Source of the DNA: Saprospiraceae bacterium
GTDB taxonomy: Bacteria; Bacteroidota; Bacteroidia; Chitinophagales; Saprospiraceae
Length of the DNA stretch: 64,000 nucleotides
NCBI GenBank assembly: GCA_013214355.1
Contig: JABSSL010000088.1
Location: forward strand, 1 to 64,000
Reading direction: 5' to 3'
Both the position numbers and the translations under genes were made by a program. Of the stretch, positions 25,563 to 33,951 are shown piece after piece (position 1 is the first letter of the stretch; every line of letters begins with the position of its first letter). Below the pieces are notes generated by a model. That model made no database searches, was not told the DNA's origin, and saw nothing but the letters and a program-made list of their open reading frames with translations.

Positions 25563-26302
25563 GCAAATCCGTAATTATCACTGGGGCTTCCACGGGAATC
25601 GGCTTCGACTTAGCCCAACATTTCCTGGCAAAAGGAGCCCATGTTGTACTCAATGCCGCGAATGCGGAAAGACTGATTAAGGCCTATGAGCGCCTGGGTT
25701 CTCCTTCCAAGGCCGCTTACCTGATCGGAGATATAAGTCAGCCAGAAACTGGAAGACAGTTAGCCAAACTGGCGGTAGAAAAATTTGGTAGGATTGATGC
25801 ACTGATCAATAATGCTGGTGTTTTCACCCCGAAGCCCTTTCTAGAAGTGCAAGAAGCTGACTTGGAGCGTTTTTGGGAGATCAACCTAAAGGGCACTTAT
25901 TTCACTACCCAAGCGGTCATTCCGCAAATGATCAAACAGCATGAAGGGGTTATTCTTAACATTGGAACCGTACTAGTGGATCACGCCATAGCGGGATTCC
26001 CCGCTTCCGCCCCCGTTACTAGTAAAGGCGGTATTCACGCTTTAACGAAGCAACTGGCCGCAGAATTCGGAGCTAACAACATCAAAGTCAACACCATAGC
26101 CCCCGGGATCATTCGAAGCCCGCTGCAAGGGAAGATTGGCGTTGAAAATGCCGATGATCTCGCAGGTCTCCATCTACTCAATAGAATCGGGGAAACCTCC
26201 GACATCGCAGAAACGGCTTATCACCTGATTCATAGCAATTTCATTACTGGTGAAATCATAAATGTCGACGGTGGTCATGTTGCTGGACACATTCTCAATT
26301 AA
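25559..26302 (+). CDS. Atypical SDR-family protein lacking the catalytic Tyr
   Basis: A 247-residue Rossmann-fold protein of the short-chain dehydrogenase family. It has the nucleotide motif GASTGIG (residues 9-15), NNAG (84-87) and the Asn of the EINLKGT segment (Asn109). Lys156 in TSKGGIHALTKQLA is kept, but the position of the catalytic Tyr (four residues earlier) is Pro152, and the usual Ser about 13 residues before that is Leu139. The codon CCC at this site is unambiguous. It may therefore bind NAD(P) with altered chemistry or act as a regulator. It overlaps the tautomerase stop by four bases (ATGA) and precedes an NTF2-like gene by 23 bases. Confidence 0.87.
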   Translation: MSKSVIITGASTGIGFDLAQHFLAKGAHVVLNAANAERLIKAYERLGSPSKAAYLIGDISQPETGRQLAKLAVEKFGRIDALINNAGVFTPKPFLEVQEADLERFWEINLKGTYFTTQAVIPQMIKQHEGVILNIGTVLVDHAIAGFPASAPVTSKGGIHALTKQLAAEFGANNIKVNTIAPGIIRSPLQGKIGVENADDLAGLHLLNRIGETSDIAETAYHLIHSNFITGEIINVDGGHVAGHILN

Positions 26303-26325
26303 ATAATACCAAAGATCAATTCATT

Positions 26326-26691
26326 ATGCATACAAATTCCATAAGTGATATCCAATCCGTCGCACAATCCTACTTCCGAGGAATTTTCGAAGGCGACCTA
26401 CAATTACTTCAACAGGCCTTTCACCCCAATTGTCTCCTGTATGGTGATCTCAAAGGCACGCCTTATGAAAAGGATCTGCAAGCCTATCTGGCGGGAGTAC
26501 AAGGAAGAAAATCCCCAAAAGAACGGGGCGAAGATTTCCAGATGAAGGTGACCTCCATTGAAGCCATAGGTGATAATGCCATTGTGAAAGCGCATCTGCA
26601 CATGCTGGGTCACGAATATCACGATTTCTTGTCCTTTAGCAAATCAGAAGGTAAATGGCAAATCGTCAATAAGTTGTTTACGGAGCTATAG
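26326..26691 (+). CDS. NTF2-like protein (putative lumazine-binding family)
   Basis: A 121-residue alpha+beta protein with the cone-shaped NTF2/SnoaL-like pattern: an N-terminal helix pair (SVAQSYFRGIFEGDLQLLQQAF), HPNCLLYGDLKG, then strands AIVKAHLHMLGHEYHDFLSF and WQIVNKLFTEL. It fits the putative lumazine-binding group common in Bacteroidota. Its ligand is unknown. As the last gene of the Crp-controlled operon it probably works with the tautomerase and the atypical SDR on one small molecule; this is inferred from context only. Confidence 0.82.
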   Translation: MHTNSISDIQSVAQSYFRGIFEGDLQLLQQAFHPNCLLYGDLKGTPYEKDLQAYLAGVQGRKSPKERGEDFQMKVTSIEAIGDNAIVKAHLHMLGHEYHDFLSFSKSEGKWQIVNKLFTEL

Positions 26692-26740
26692 CCTACGGCT
26701 GAACATAGATTTCATTTAAATATTCTCGATTTAGAATTTG

Positions 26741-26776
26741 AAGGGTAGTTCACGCAGGAGCTACCCTTCCTTTTTT
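26741..26776 (+). terminator. Intrinsic terminator of the tautomerase-SDR-NTF2 operon
   Basis: AAGGGTAG (26741-26748) pairs with CTACCCTT (26761-26768) around a 12-base loop, followed by CC and six Ts (26771-26776). This is the most classical rho-independent terminator in the window, 50 bases after the NTF2-like stop. Confidence 0.82.
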
Positions 26777-26863
26777 AGCCAATAGCTTCGCCAGGGAGGT
26801 ACTTTCATCAAGATTATGAAGGTAAAAGCTTATTTTACTGCTTCATCTGAAGTAGCACGCCTT

Positions 26864-28435
26864 ATGTTGAGAAAAAAGCTCCATCGATTTACCTCACTTT
26901 TCATTCTCCTTGTTCTCATGTCTAACTGCAATCCTCCGAATTCATCATCAGAAACACCGATGGATTGGGAAGAAATTACGATCGAACAATTCCATACCGC
27001 TCTGCAGTCAGGTAGCTGTAGCTGCGAAGCGCTCACGCAATTCTATTTGGATCGCATTAATACCTATGATCAATCTACTGGAATCAATGCTATCACCGAA
27101 GTCAATTCCAATGTTTTGGCAGAAGCCAAGGCCTTGGATGAGGAGTGGAAGGAAAAGGCCGCATTGCGCCCCTTACATTGCGTCCCACTAATTGTAAAGG
27201 ATAATTATTTAACCATTGGCTTGCAATCCGCTGCTGGCTCAAAGGTATTTGAAGGCTTTAGACCTAGCTTTGATGCCCACCAGGTTCAGCGATTGAAAGC
27301 GGCGGGGGCGATTATCCTGGCAAAATCCAATATGGCAGAGTGGGCCTTTAGTCCTAAGGTGACCATTAGTTCCCTGGCCGGGGAGACTCGAAATCCATAT
27401 AATACTGAACACACAACAGCAGGGTCCAGTGGAGGGACAGCGGCTGCGGTCGCAGCCAACTTTGGATTGATCGGATTGGGAACCGATACGGGGAATTCTA
27501 TTCGAGGCCCTTCATCCCACAATGCCTTGGTCGGTTTTCGTTCTACTTTGGGACTTACCAGTAGACATGGCATCTTTCCCTTGTATTTGAGAAATGATGT
27601 AGGTGGACCAATGGGTCGTACGGTCACCGATGCCACAAAGATCCTGCAAGTCATTGTTGGTTACGATTCGAAAGATCCCGTCACAAAGTATGCAACGGGT
27701 AAGGTAGCTACAAATTATGAGCAATATCTACGAGCGGATGGGCTACAAGGCAGTAGGATTGGTGTTCTTCGTCAATTGACATCGGAGATTCACCCTGAGA
27801 TTAAAACCTTGTTGGAGGAAGCGCTTCTAGACATGCAGAAAGCTGGAGCTACCGTACTGGATTCGATAGTAATCCCTGATTTTGCGTCTCTTTCCCAAAA
27901 TCAGTGGTGTGCAATGTTTGAACATGATCTGAATCAATTTTTAGCAACGCTAGGTCCAGATGCCCCAGCTAAAGACTTACAAACGATCGTGGACAGTGGT
28001 CAATTTGCGCCCTACATTGAAGGAAGGTTGCAGTATTTTCTGAAAAATGGTCAGGTGCCAAATGAAGCTACTTCATCTTGTTTAGATCCCTATCTAGATC
28101 CAAAACGGATAGCCTTCCGAGCAGCCATTGAAACCCTTATGGATAGCCTATCCCTAGATGCCCTGGTCTACCCCAGTTGGAATTTCCCGCAGGCCAAGAT
28201 TGGTGATTTCGATGGATATAAGGGGGACAATAGCCAAATCATTGCGCCGCATACAGGCCAGCCCGCTTTCACAGTCCCCATGGGCTTTGTTAACAATTCC
28301 TTACCCGCAGGCTTACAATTTCTAGGCCGAATGTATGCGGAACCTACCTTGATTCGATTGACCTATGCCTACGAGCAAGCCACGCAGCATAGGTTGAAGG
28401 GCCCTAAAGTAAAACTAGCAGCTGCGAATGAGTAA
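26864..28435 (+). CDS. Amidase-signature family enzyme, probable lipoprotein
   Basis: About 523 residues from ATG 26864; an ATG at 26816 would add 16 residues before the signal peptide. The N-terminus MLRKKLHRFTSLFILLVLMS followed by NC looks like a lipoprotein signal, although the residues before Cys are not a textbook lipobox. The amidase catalytic set is present, numbered from 26816: Lys128 in IVKDNY, the Ser204/Ser205 pair in TAGSSGGTAAAV and Ser228 in GTDTGNSIRGPS. These enzymes hydrolyse amide bonds of varied substrates; the target is not evident and it is not a GatA, because it is exported and stands alone. Confidence 0.9.
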   Translation: MLRKKLHRFTSLFILLVLMSNCNPPNSSSETPMDWEEITIEQFHTALQSGSCSCEALTQFYLDRINTYDQSTGINAITEVNSNVLAEAKALDEEWKEKAALRPLHCVPLIVKDNYLTIGLQSAAGSKVFEGFRPSFDAHQVQRLKAAGAIILAKSNMAEWAFSPKVTISSLAGETRNPYNTEHTTAGSSGGTAAAVAANFGLIGLGTDTGNSIRGPSSHNALVGFRSTLGLTSRHGIFPLYLRNDVGGPMGRTVTDATKILQVIVGYDSKDPVTKYATGKVATNYEQYLRADGLQGSRIGVLRQLTSEIHPEIKTLLEEALLDMQKAGATVLDSIVIPDFASLSQNQWCAMFEHDLNQFLATLGPDAPAKDLQTIVDSGQFAPYIEGRLQYFLKNGQVPNEATSSCLDPYLDPKRIAFRAAIETLMDSLSLDALVYPSWNFPQAKIGDFDGYKGDNSQIIAPHTGQPAFTVPMGFVNNSLPAGLQFLGRMYAEPTLIRLTYAYEQATQHRLKGPKVKLAAANE

Positions 28436-28476
28436 GGCATAAGCTTTCAAGCAGCTTGGATTGTGAATAGTTTTCT

Positions 28477-28484
28477 TACCTTTC
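28477..28484 (+). promoter_or_regulatory. Candidate -7 box directly at the rlmI-like start
   Basis: TACCTTTC matches TAnnTTTG at all but the last base, with TTG at 28456-28458 spaced 18 bases upstream, a good Bacteroidota -33/-7 pair. Transcription would begin at or next to the ATG at 28489, implying a leaderless or nearly leaderless mRNA. Confidence 0.38.
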
Positions 28485-28488
28485 GGCC

Positions 28489-29667
28489 ATGAAGAAGATT
28501 ACGCTGAAATCGAAGAGAGATGCCTCCGTTAGGAGATTTCATCCTTGGGTTTTTTCTGGTGCGATTGCCAAGGAAGAAGCCGGCATAGAAGACGGAGAAT
28601 GGGTCGAAGTTCGCAGTCAAAAAGGAGATTTATTGGGCATGGGGCATTATCAGGATGGGAGTATCAAGGTTCGCATCCTTTCCTTTACTTCTGTTGATCC
28701 GGAATTGGCCTTTTGGAAGGAGAGAATGCAGAAGGCCTTAGAATACAGATTGCGATTAGGGTTTCAAGCAGCGGGGCCAACCAATTGCTTCCGACTGATT
28801 CATGGCGAAGGAGATGGTTTATCTGGTTTGATTATAGACATCTATCATCGTACGGCAGTTATCCAGTGTCATACCATCGGAATGTATAGAAACCGTGCGT
28901 TTATTGCCGAGGCACTGCAAAGCTTACAAGGTTGGGAACTTGATACCATTTTTGACAAAAGCGTAGATAGCTTACCCGTAGAATATGCCACGGGCCGAAA
29001 AAATGAATTTCTACTTGGTCAAGGAAAAGATGATATTGTATTGGAGAACGGTCATCGATTTCACGTCAACTGGGTCCAAGGTCAGAAGACAGGATTTTTT
29101 TTAGATCAACGCGATAATCGACAACTATTGGGGCGTTATGCCACTGGGAAGAAGATCTTGAATGCTTTTTGTTATTCTGGAGGATTTTCAATCTATGCGC
29201 TAGCAGCTGGAGCTGAACGAGTCGACTCCGTTGATATCTCCGCCAAAGCCATGCAATTGACCGACGCCAATGTAGAGCTATTGGAATCCCCTTCCCTACA
29301 ACATCAATCCATCACAGCAGATGTACTTAAATTCCTGAAGGATCCCGGGCAACAATATGATCTTATGGTAGTTGATCCACCCGCTTTTGCTAAAAGTGTA
29401 AAGAAGCGACACAATGCTGTACAAGCTTACAAGCGACTGAATGCCAGCGCCATTCGACAACTCCCCCCGGGCGGTTTACTATTTACCTTTTCTTGTTCTC
29501 AAGTAGTAGATAAGCCCTTATTTTACAATACTATTGTGGCAGCAGGATTGGAAGCAAAGCGACAGATCAAAGTCATGCACCACCTTAGTCAGCCAGCGGA
29601 TCACCCAGTAAACTTATTTCACCCCGAAGGTTCTTATTTGAAAGGACTTGTTGTTTTTGTGGAATAG
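28489..29667 (+). CDS. RlmI-like 23S rRNA (cytosine-5) methyltransferase
   Basis: A 392-residue class I SAM methyltransferase with an N-terminal PUA RNA-binding domain (HPWVFSGAI ... EVRSQKGDLLGMG), a central EEHD-like part (FHVNWVQGQKTGFFLDQRDN), the SAM motif KILNAFCYSGGFSIYA and the catalytic-loop motif VVDPPAFAKS. This order matches RlmI/YccW, which methylates a cytosine of 23S rRNA, though paralogues in Bacteroidota may target other positions. It is monocistronic as far as visible. The start is set by the PUA domain, which begins within a few residues. Confidence 0.9.
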   Translation: MKKITLKSKRDASVRRFHPWVFSGAIAKEEAGIEDGEWVEVRSQKGDLLGMGHYQDGSIKVRILSFTSVDPELAFWKERMQKALEYRLRLGFQAAGPTNCFRLIHGEGDGLSGLIIDIYHRTAVIQCHTIGMYRNRAFIAEALQSLQGWELDTIFDKSVDSLPVEYATGRKNEFLLGQGKDDIVLENGHRFHVNWVQGQKTGFFLDQRDNRQLLGRYATGKKILNAFCYSGGFSIYALAAGAERVDSVDISAKAMQLTDANVELLESPSLQHQSITADVLKFLKDPGQQYDLMVVDPPAFAKSVKKRHNAVQAYKRLNASAIRQLPPGGLLFTFSCSQVVDKPLFYNTIVAAGLEAKRQIKVMHHLSQPADHPVNLFHPEGSYLKGLVVFVE

Positions 29668-29792
29668 CACTCAGAGAAAAAAGAAATTTCCGATATTGCA
29701 GAGCCCTAAGAAGCTGTATGAATTTAACGATCTGGTTTTGTTATGCCCCTTTTGCCGCCACTCTTCGGCTTTTTCCTGCCTGGCTGCGCCGA

Positions 29793-29801
29793 GCAGACAG
29801 G
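29793..29801. repeat. Right arm of a GC-rich hairpin upstream of the Clp-like gene
   Basis: CCTGGCTGC (29779-29787) and GCAGACAGG (29793-29801) pair with one mismatch around a 5-base loop. The GC-rich hairpin stands out from its AT-rich surroundings in the 276-base gap between the rlmI-like and Clp-like genes and may be a genome-wide dispersed repeat or a terminator. Confidence 0.4.
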
Positions 29802-29823
29802 TTCGTCACATAGCTCTGCTCTC

Positions 29824-29842
29824 TTTTTGCCACTGGCAAAAA
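29824..29842. promoter_or_regulatory. Perfect 19-base palindrome upstream of the Clp-like gene
   Basis: TTTTTGCCA and TGGCAAAAA are perfect inverted arms around a single C. Related half-sites occur nearby: TTTTGCC at about 29748 and TTGGCAAAAAAA at about 29875. The tight symmetry and lack of a loop favour a protein-binding operator over an RNA hairpin. It lies 102 bases before the Clp-like start. Confidence 0.45.
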
Positions 29843-29943
29843 CACTCGCTAATCCTTAAAAAGAGACTCAATTGGCAAAAAAATAGGCCTATAACAAATT
29901 CCAAAAGCCAAATTCAAACAGCTTCTAAAACAATGACAAACTT

Positions 29944-32214
29944 ATGGATAAAATCAACTATCCGTTGTTGTGTTATCCTTTGAAGGATCAAGGGATTCTC
30001 GGCATACTAGTTGGCACTGATTACAAAGTTATACAGAAAGATGTAGAGACCGTAAAACGTACCCTTCTGTCGCACCTACAACGACAATACAAGAAGTACG
30101 ATGATTATCCATATATGGATCTATTGGGGTCCAAACTAAAAGTGATTGAGGTTAATATTCGACCAACCATCCGGTCGAAGACAGGTACCTTTCCCTTGTC
30201 GCAAGCGGTCAAAGTACCCGTACCTGTCATCTATGGTGAGACGGAGCAGGGCTATTACGAATGTTTTTTACCGCTATTTGATGAACGATTTGCTTATTAT
30301 GATCAAAAACAATTTGATGCGCTGGTAAAACACTCGGCTACCTCCCTTCTAAATCAGACTCCGCCAGAAAAGATCTACCGTTTACTCTCCTACGAATCTC
30401 CTTTTCTAGAAACCATCACTTTACGGGTGAACTTTGATCGGGAATTCGACTGGGATACTTTCACTTACCAGCGGCAGTACCAGGTATTGAATCGATTGAC
30501 AGAGCGCTTCCCTTACAGCAAGGCCCGACGCAAGACGATCAGTGCGCTCCCCGATACCGCTTGGGAGCTTGATCACATGGTAAATGAGGTGATAGATAAG
30601 CTACTCTACAATCGGGCGAATGTCTTAGTAGTAGGCCCACCGAGCGTAGGTAAGAGTGCGGTCTTAAAACAAGCCATTAAGAAGATCAGCAACCAGTCCA
30701 GGCAACAGCAGATATCCTTAAGCTTTTGGCAGATCATGTCGCAGAGGATTACGGCCAGTACCAAGTATTTGGGGGAATGGCAGGAGGTCTGTGAGTTGTT
30801 GATTGAAGAATTACAAGCCAGCAATGGAGTTCTATGGGTGGTCGATTTAATCCAGTTGTTACTATCTGGTGGCGAGGGCCCAGAAGATAGCGTGGCAGCT
30901 TTTTTACTTCCCTTTTTACAGGAGAATAAACTACAAATCATAGGAGAAGCCACGCCTAGAGAACTGGAAAGCATGCGTCGCTTGCTTCCCGGATTTATCC
31001 AAACTTTCCAAATCATTAGATTAGAGGAACTGCCGGAGGAGAAGGTGTACAATGTCCTCAATGAATTGTCTAAATATAGTAGCAAACGTCATCGCATTTC
31101 GATTTTACCCGAGGCCATTGCCTTGAGCTATCGCCTATTGCATCGCTATTTCCCTTACGAAAGCTTTCCTGGTAAAGGAATTAAGTTCTTGGGACAGTGT
31201 ATCAGTGAGGCTAAGACCAACCATAAATCGACAGTAGACCAGTGGCAAGTCATTCATTCCTTTGTGCAACAGACAGGTTTGCCAGAACTGTTCCTGAGAG
31301 ATGACCTACTATTAGATAAGGAGGAATTAGAGACTTTTTTTCAAGAAAATATCATCGGTCAGCCCGCCGCTATTGCCCAAATGTGCAATCTGGTTAAGAT
31401 ATTTAAAGCCGGGCTGAACAACCCACACAAGCCTATTTCTACCCTTTTGTTTGCTGGTCCAACGGGAGTAGGGAAGACAGCCTGTGCCAAAACACTAGCC
31501 AAGTACTTCTTCGGCAAAGGTCAGAAACAATCTCCGTTGATTCGGATCGACATGAGTGAGTATCAGCATCCTGGTCAGATCACCCGATTCATTGGCTCTG
31601 GGCGGGGAACCGGGGAATTGATTAAAGATATCCGGGAACGTCCTTTTTCAGTACTGCTTCTTGATGAAATCGAGAAAGCAGATTCATCTATCTTTGATGC
31701 TTTGTTGTCCATTTTAGATGAAGGAATGTTAGTGGATGCCTACGGCCGAACAACCAATTTCCGGAACACCATTATTATCATGACCTCCAACTTAGGAGCC
31801 AATAATAAGCAGTCGATTAGTTTCAAGAATACGACCAGTGACGAACTAAACTATCAATCTGCCATTGAAAAGCATTTCCGACCAGAGTTTGTTAACCGAA
31901 TTGATGGGATGGTCATGTTTCACCCCCTCAGCCAGGAAGATATCCGGGAGATTACTTTGAAGGAGTTAGCAGAATTGAAACAGCGGGAAGGCTTTACGAA
32001 GAAACGTCTTAACATTCATTTCTCAGATCGAGTAGTAGATTATTTGGTCAAGATTGGTTTCGATGAGCGCTATGGTGCCAGGCCTTTACAACGGGCCATT
32101 GAACAACATCTAGTGAGCCCCATCGCCAATTGGCTATTAGAACACAATCAAATTCAAAATACGCTCTTAATGATTGATTATAAACAAGAAATAACAATTA
32201 GATCTACAAAATAA
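29944..32214 (+). CDS. Clp-like double AAA+ ATPase with divergent rings
   Basis: A 756-residue ATPase. Residues 1-220 do not resemble the Clp N-domain and I do not recognise them. AAA-1 has Walker A GPPSVGKS (231-238) and a pore-loop-like KYLGEW (274-279), but Walker B reads VVDLI, so the catalytic Glu is Leu302, and the usual arginine-finger site reads PGFIQ. AAA-2 has Walker A GPTGVGKT (505-512), Walker B LLLDE (571-575), sensor TSNLG and RPEFVNRID, but the ClpB GYVGY pore loop is deleted (IGSGRGTGELI instead). There is no ClpB middle domain. It is most likely an unfoldase or remodelling factor of the ClpA/ClpB group whose two rings have split duties. Partner proteins are unknown. Confidence 0.87.
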   Translation: MDKINYPLLCYPLKDQGILGILVGTDYKVIQKDVETVKRTLLSHLQRQYKKYDDYPYMDLLGSKLKVIEVNIRPTIRSKTGTFPLSQAVKVPVPVIYGETEQGYYECFLPLFDERFAYYDQKQFDALVKHSATSLLNQTPPEKIYRLLSYESPFLETITLRVNFDREFDWDTFTYQRQYQVLNRLTERFPYSKARRKTISALPDTAWELDHMVNEVIDKLLYNRANVLVVGPPSVGKSAVLKQAIKKISNQSRQQQISLSFWQIMSQRITASTKYLGEWQEVCELLIEELQASNGVLWVVDLIQLLLSGGEGPEDSVAAFLLPFLQENKLQIIGEATPRELESMRRLLPGFIQTFQIIRLEELPEEKVYNVLNELSKYSSKRHRISILPEAIALSYRLLHRYFPYESFPGKGIKFLGQCISEAKTNHKSTVDQWQVIHSFVQQTGLPELFLRDDLLLDKEELETFFQENIIGQPAAIAQMCNLVKIFKAGLNNPHKPISTLLFAGPTGVGKTACAKTLAKYFFGKGQKQSPLIRIDMSEYQHPGQITRFIGSGRGTGELIKDIRERPFSVLLLDEIEKADSSIFDALLSILDEGMLVDAYGRTTNFRNTIIIMTSNLGANNKQSISFKNTTSDELNYQSAIEKHFRPEFVNRIDGMVMFHPLSQEDIREITLKELAELKQREGFTKKRLNIHFSDRVVDYLVKIGFDERYGARPLQRAIEQHLVSPIANWLLEHNQIQNTLLMIDYKQEITIRSTK

Positions 32215-32430
32215 CCTTCACAAAATACATTACTTTCAGCCTCCTTACTCTATCAGAATCTCGATACAAACCAAGGAAAAGGCAAGGCTGAAAGTCAACT
32301 AATTTTCAATATCACAAGGACCTAGGGCTACTTCAAAACATAATCCAGTTCACTTTCATGGGCTGGACATTGGAAACTTACTTCTCTGCTCGATCAGCGG
32401 AGGACGTACTAAAAACATTAAAACGCGAGC

Positions 32431-33714
32431 ATGAATTCTAAGTATTGTTCTAGCCCTGCAGAGGCAGTCAAAATTATTGAGTCTGGCCACCGAGTTTTTA
32501 TCCACAGCGCGGCAGCTACGCCAGTGAGATTGGTAGAAGCGATGACTGCCAGACACGAGGAACTGAGAGATGTAGAAATCGTTTCCATCCACACGGAAGG
32601 GCCTGCCCCCTACGCGGAGGATCAATATGCTGACAGTTTTCAGATCAGCGCCTTCTTCATTGGAAGCAATATCCGAAAAGCGGTTCAACGGGGTCGAGCC
32701 CATTATGTACCTATATTCTTAAGTGAAATCCCTACCTTATTTCGGTCGGGAGAAATGCCGCTAGATGTAGCTATGGTAACCGTTTCAAAGCCCAATGAAA
32801 AAGGATTTTGCTCCTTGGGTTGCTCCGTAGATGTTTCCAACTCGGCCATTGACAATGCCAAGTATGTGATTGCTCAGGTCAATCCTAATATGCCCTTTGT
32901 GCATGGGAACGGCATTCTCCATATGGATAAGATTACGCATTACATCGAAGTAGATGATCCTTTATTTGAAATGCCGGTCAAGTCAGCCACGGAGATTGAA
33001 AAAAAGATTGGCAAGAATGTAGCTGAATTGATCGGAGATGGAGCAACGCTACAGATGGGCATCGGAGGCATTCCCAATGCCGTCCTCAGTAGCCTGGCCA
33101 ATCATAAGGGCTTAGGGATTCACTCAGAGATGATTTCAGATGGGGTAATCGATCTTTATGAGAAAGGAGTAATTACGGGTATGAACAAGAAAACCGATCT
33201 AGGAAAAATTGTGGCAGGATTTGCCTTTGGTAGTAGAAGATTATACGATTTCATTGACCACAATCCCATTGTTAACATGATGGATGTGAGCTATGTAAAT
33301 GATACGCGCACCATTCGCAGTAACCCAAATTTCGTAGCAATTAATAGCGCCATTGAAATTGATTTGTTGGGGCAGATCTGTGCTGACTCTATCGGTACTA
33401 AGCATTATTCTGGCGTGGGTGGGCAGATGGACTTTGTGAGAGGGGCAGCCCTATCACCCGGTGGAAAGGCCGTTATCGCCCTTCCTTCCCGTACGCATAA
33501 GGGTATTCCGAGAATTGTTACCACGCTAAAAACAGGAGCCTCTGTAGTAACTACTAGAGCCCATGTGCAATATGTGGCTACCGAATACGGAGTGGCATAT
33601 TTGTACGCTCAAAACTTCAAAGAACGCGTTAAGCGTATGATACAAATCGCCCACCCCGATGACCAAGAAGAACTCAGCAAACAAGCCTATAACACCTTCA
33701 AAATCGTGGTGTAG
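32431..33714 (+). CDS. Acetyl-CoA hydrolase/transferase-family protein
   Basis: A 427-residue CoA-transferase family I member related to 4-hydroxybutyrate or acetate CoA-transferases. The catalytic Glu233 lies in GIHSEMISDG; the CoA-binding segments GDGATLQMGIGGIPNAV and GVGGQMDFVRGA are both present. It transfers CoA between short-chain acids or hydrolyses acyl-CoA; the exact acids cannot be told. It is separated from the Clp-like gene by 216 bases and followed by a large structured region, so it is likely monocistronic. Confidence 0.92.
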   Translation: MNSKYCSSPAEAVKIIESGHRVFIHSAAATPVRLVEAMTARHEELRDVEIVSIHTEGPAPYAEDQYADSFQISAFFIGSNIRKAVQRGRAHYVPIFLSEIPTLFRSGEMPLDVAMVTVSKPNEKGFCSLGCSVDVSNSAIDNAKYVIAQVNPNMPFVHGNGILHMDKITHYIEVDDPLFEMPVKSATEIEKKIGKNVAELIGDGATLQMGIGGIPNAVLSSLANHKGLGIHSEMISDGVIDLYEKGVITGMNKKTDLGKIVAGFAFGSRRLYDFIDHNPIVNMMDVSYVNDTRTIRSNPNFVAINSAIEIDLLGQICADSIGTKHYSGVGGQMDFVRGAALSPGGKAVIALPSRTHKGIPRIVTTLKTGASVVTTRAHVQYVATEYGVAYLYAQNFKERVKRMIQIAHPDDQEELSKQAYNTFKIVV

Positions 33715-33726
33715 TAGCATAAAAAA

Positions 33727-33789
33727 TCCCCAAGCCCTTTCTACTACCTCCTGCTATGGAGCAGAAAAAGGCTAGAAGCGGCTTGGGGA
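33727..33789. terminator. Long interrupted hairpin between convergent genes
   Basis: TCCCCAAGCC (33727-33736) pairs with GGCTTGGGGA (33780-33789). After a 2-by-2 internal loop the stem continues with TTCTA (33739-33743) and TAGAA (33773-33777). A small inner hairpin CTGC-TATGGA-GCAG (33751-33764) sits in the loop. It starts 13 bases after the CoA-transferase stop and probably acts as a two-way terminator with the OmpA-domain gene. Confidence 0.65.
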
Positions 33790-33844
33790 AACCCACAGTG
33801 TTTTAAGTAGTGTAGGATAAGTCCTACCGGATCTTATGAGGTTC

Positions 33845-33925
33845 TTTTGCAGGTATGCTGCGTTGCAGAACTGGGCTAGTTAGCGCTGCTAGCCTCGCAA
33901 TCCTGCGCCTTGCCTACATGCAAAA
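33845..33925. repeat. Second structured element between convergent genes
   Basis: TTTTGCAGGTA (33845-33855) pairs with TACATGCAAAA (33915-33925) with one mismatch. Inside, GGCTAG (33874-33879) pairs with CTAGCC (33889-33894). The 81 bases are GC-richer than the flanks and could be a small structured RNA, a dispersed repeat or a terminator for the minus-strand gene ending at 33952. Confidence 0.45.
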
Positions 33926-33951
33926 TAGTACTCCTAATATTCCAATTCACT

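Noticed and set aside
29648-29983. 111-codon open frame between the rlmI-like and Clp-like genes
   Set aside because: Overlaps both neighbours, spans the hairpins, Cys/His-rich random-like composition.
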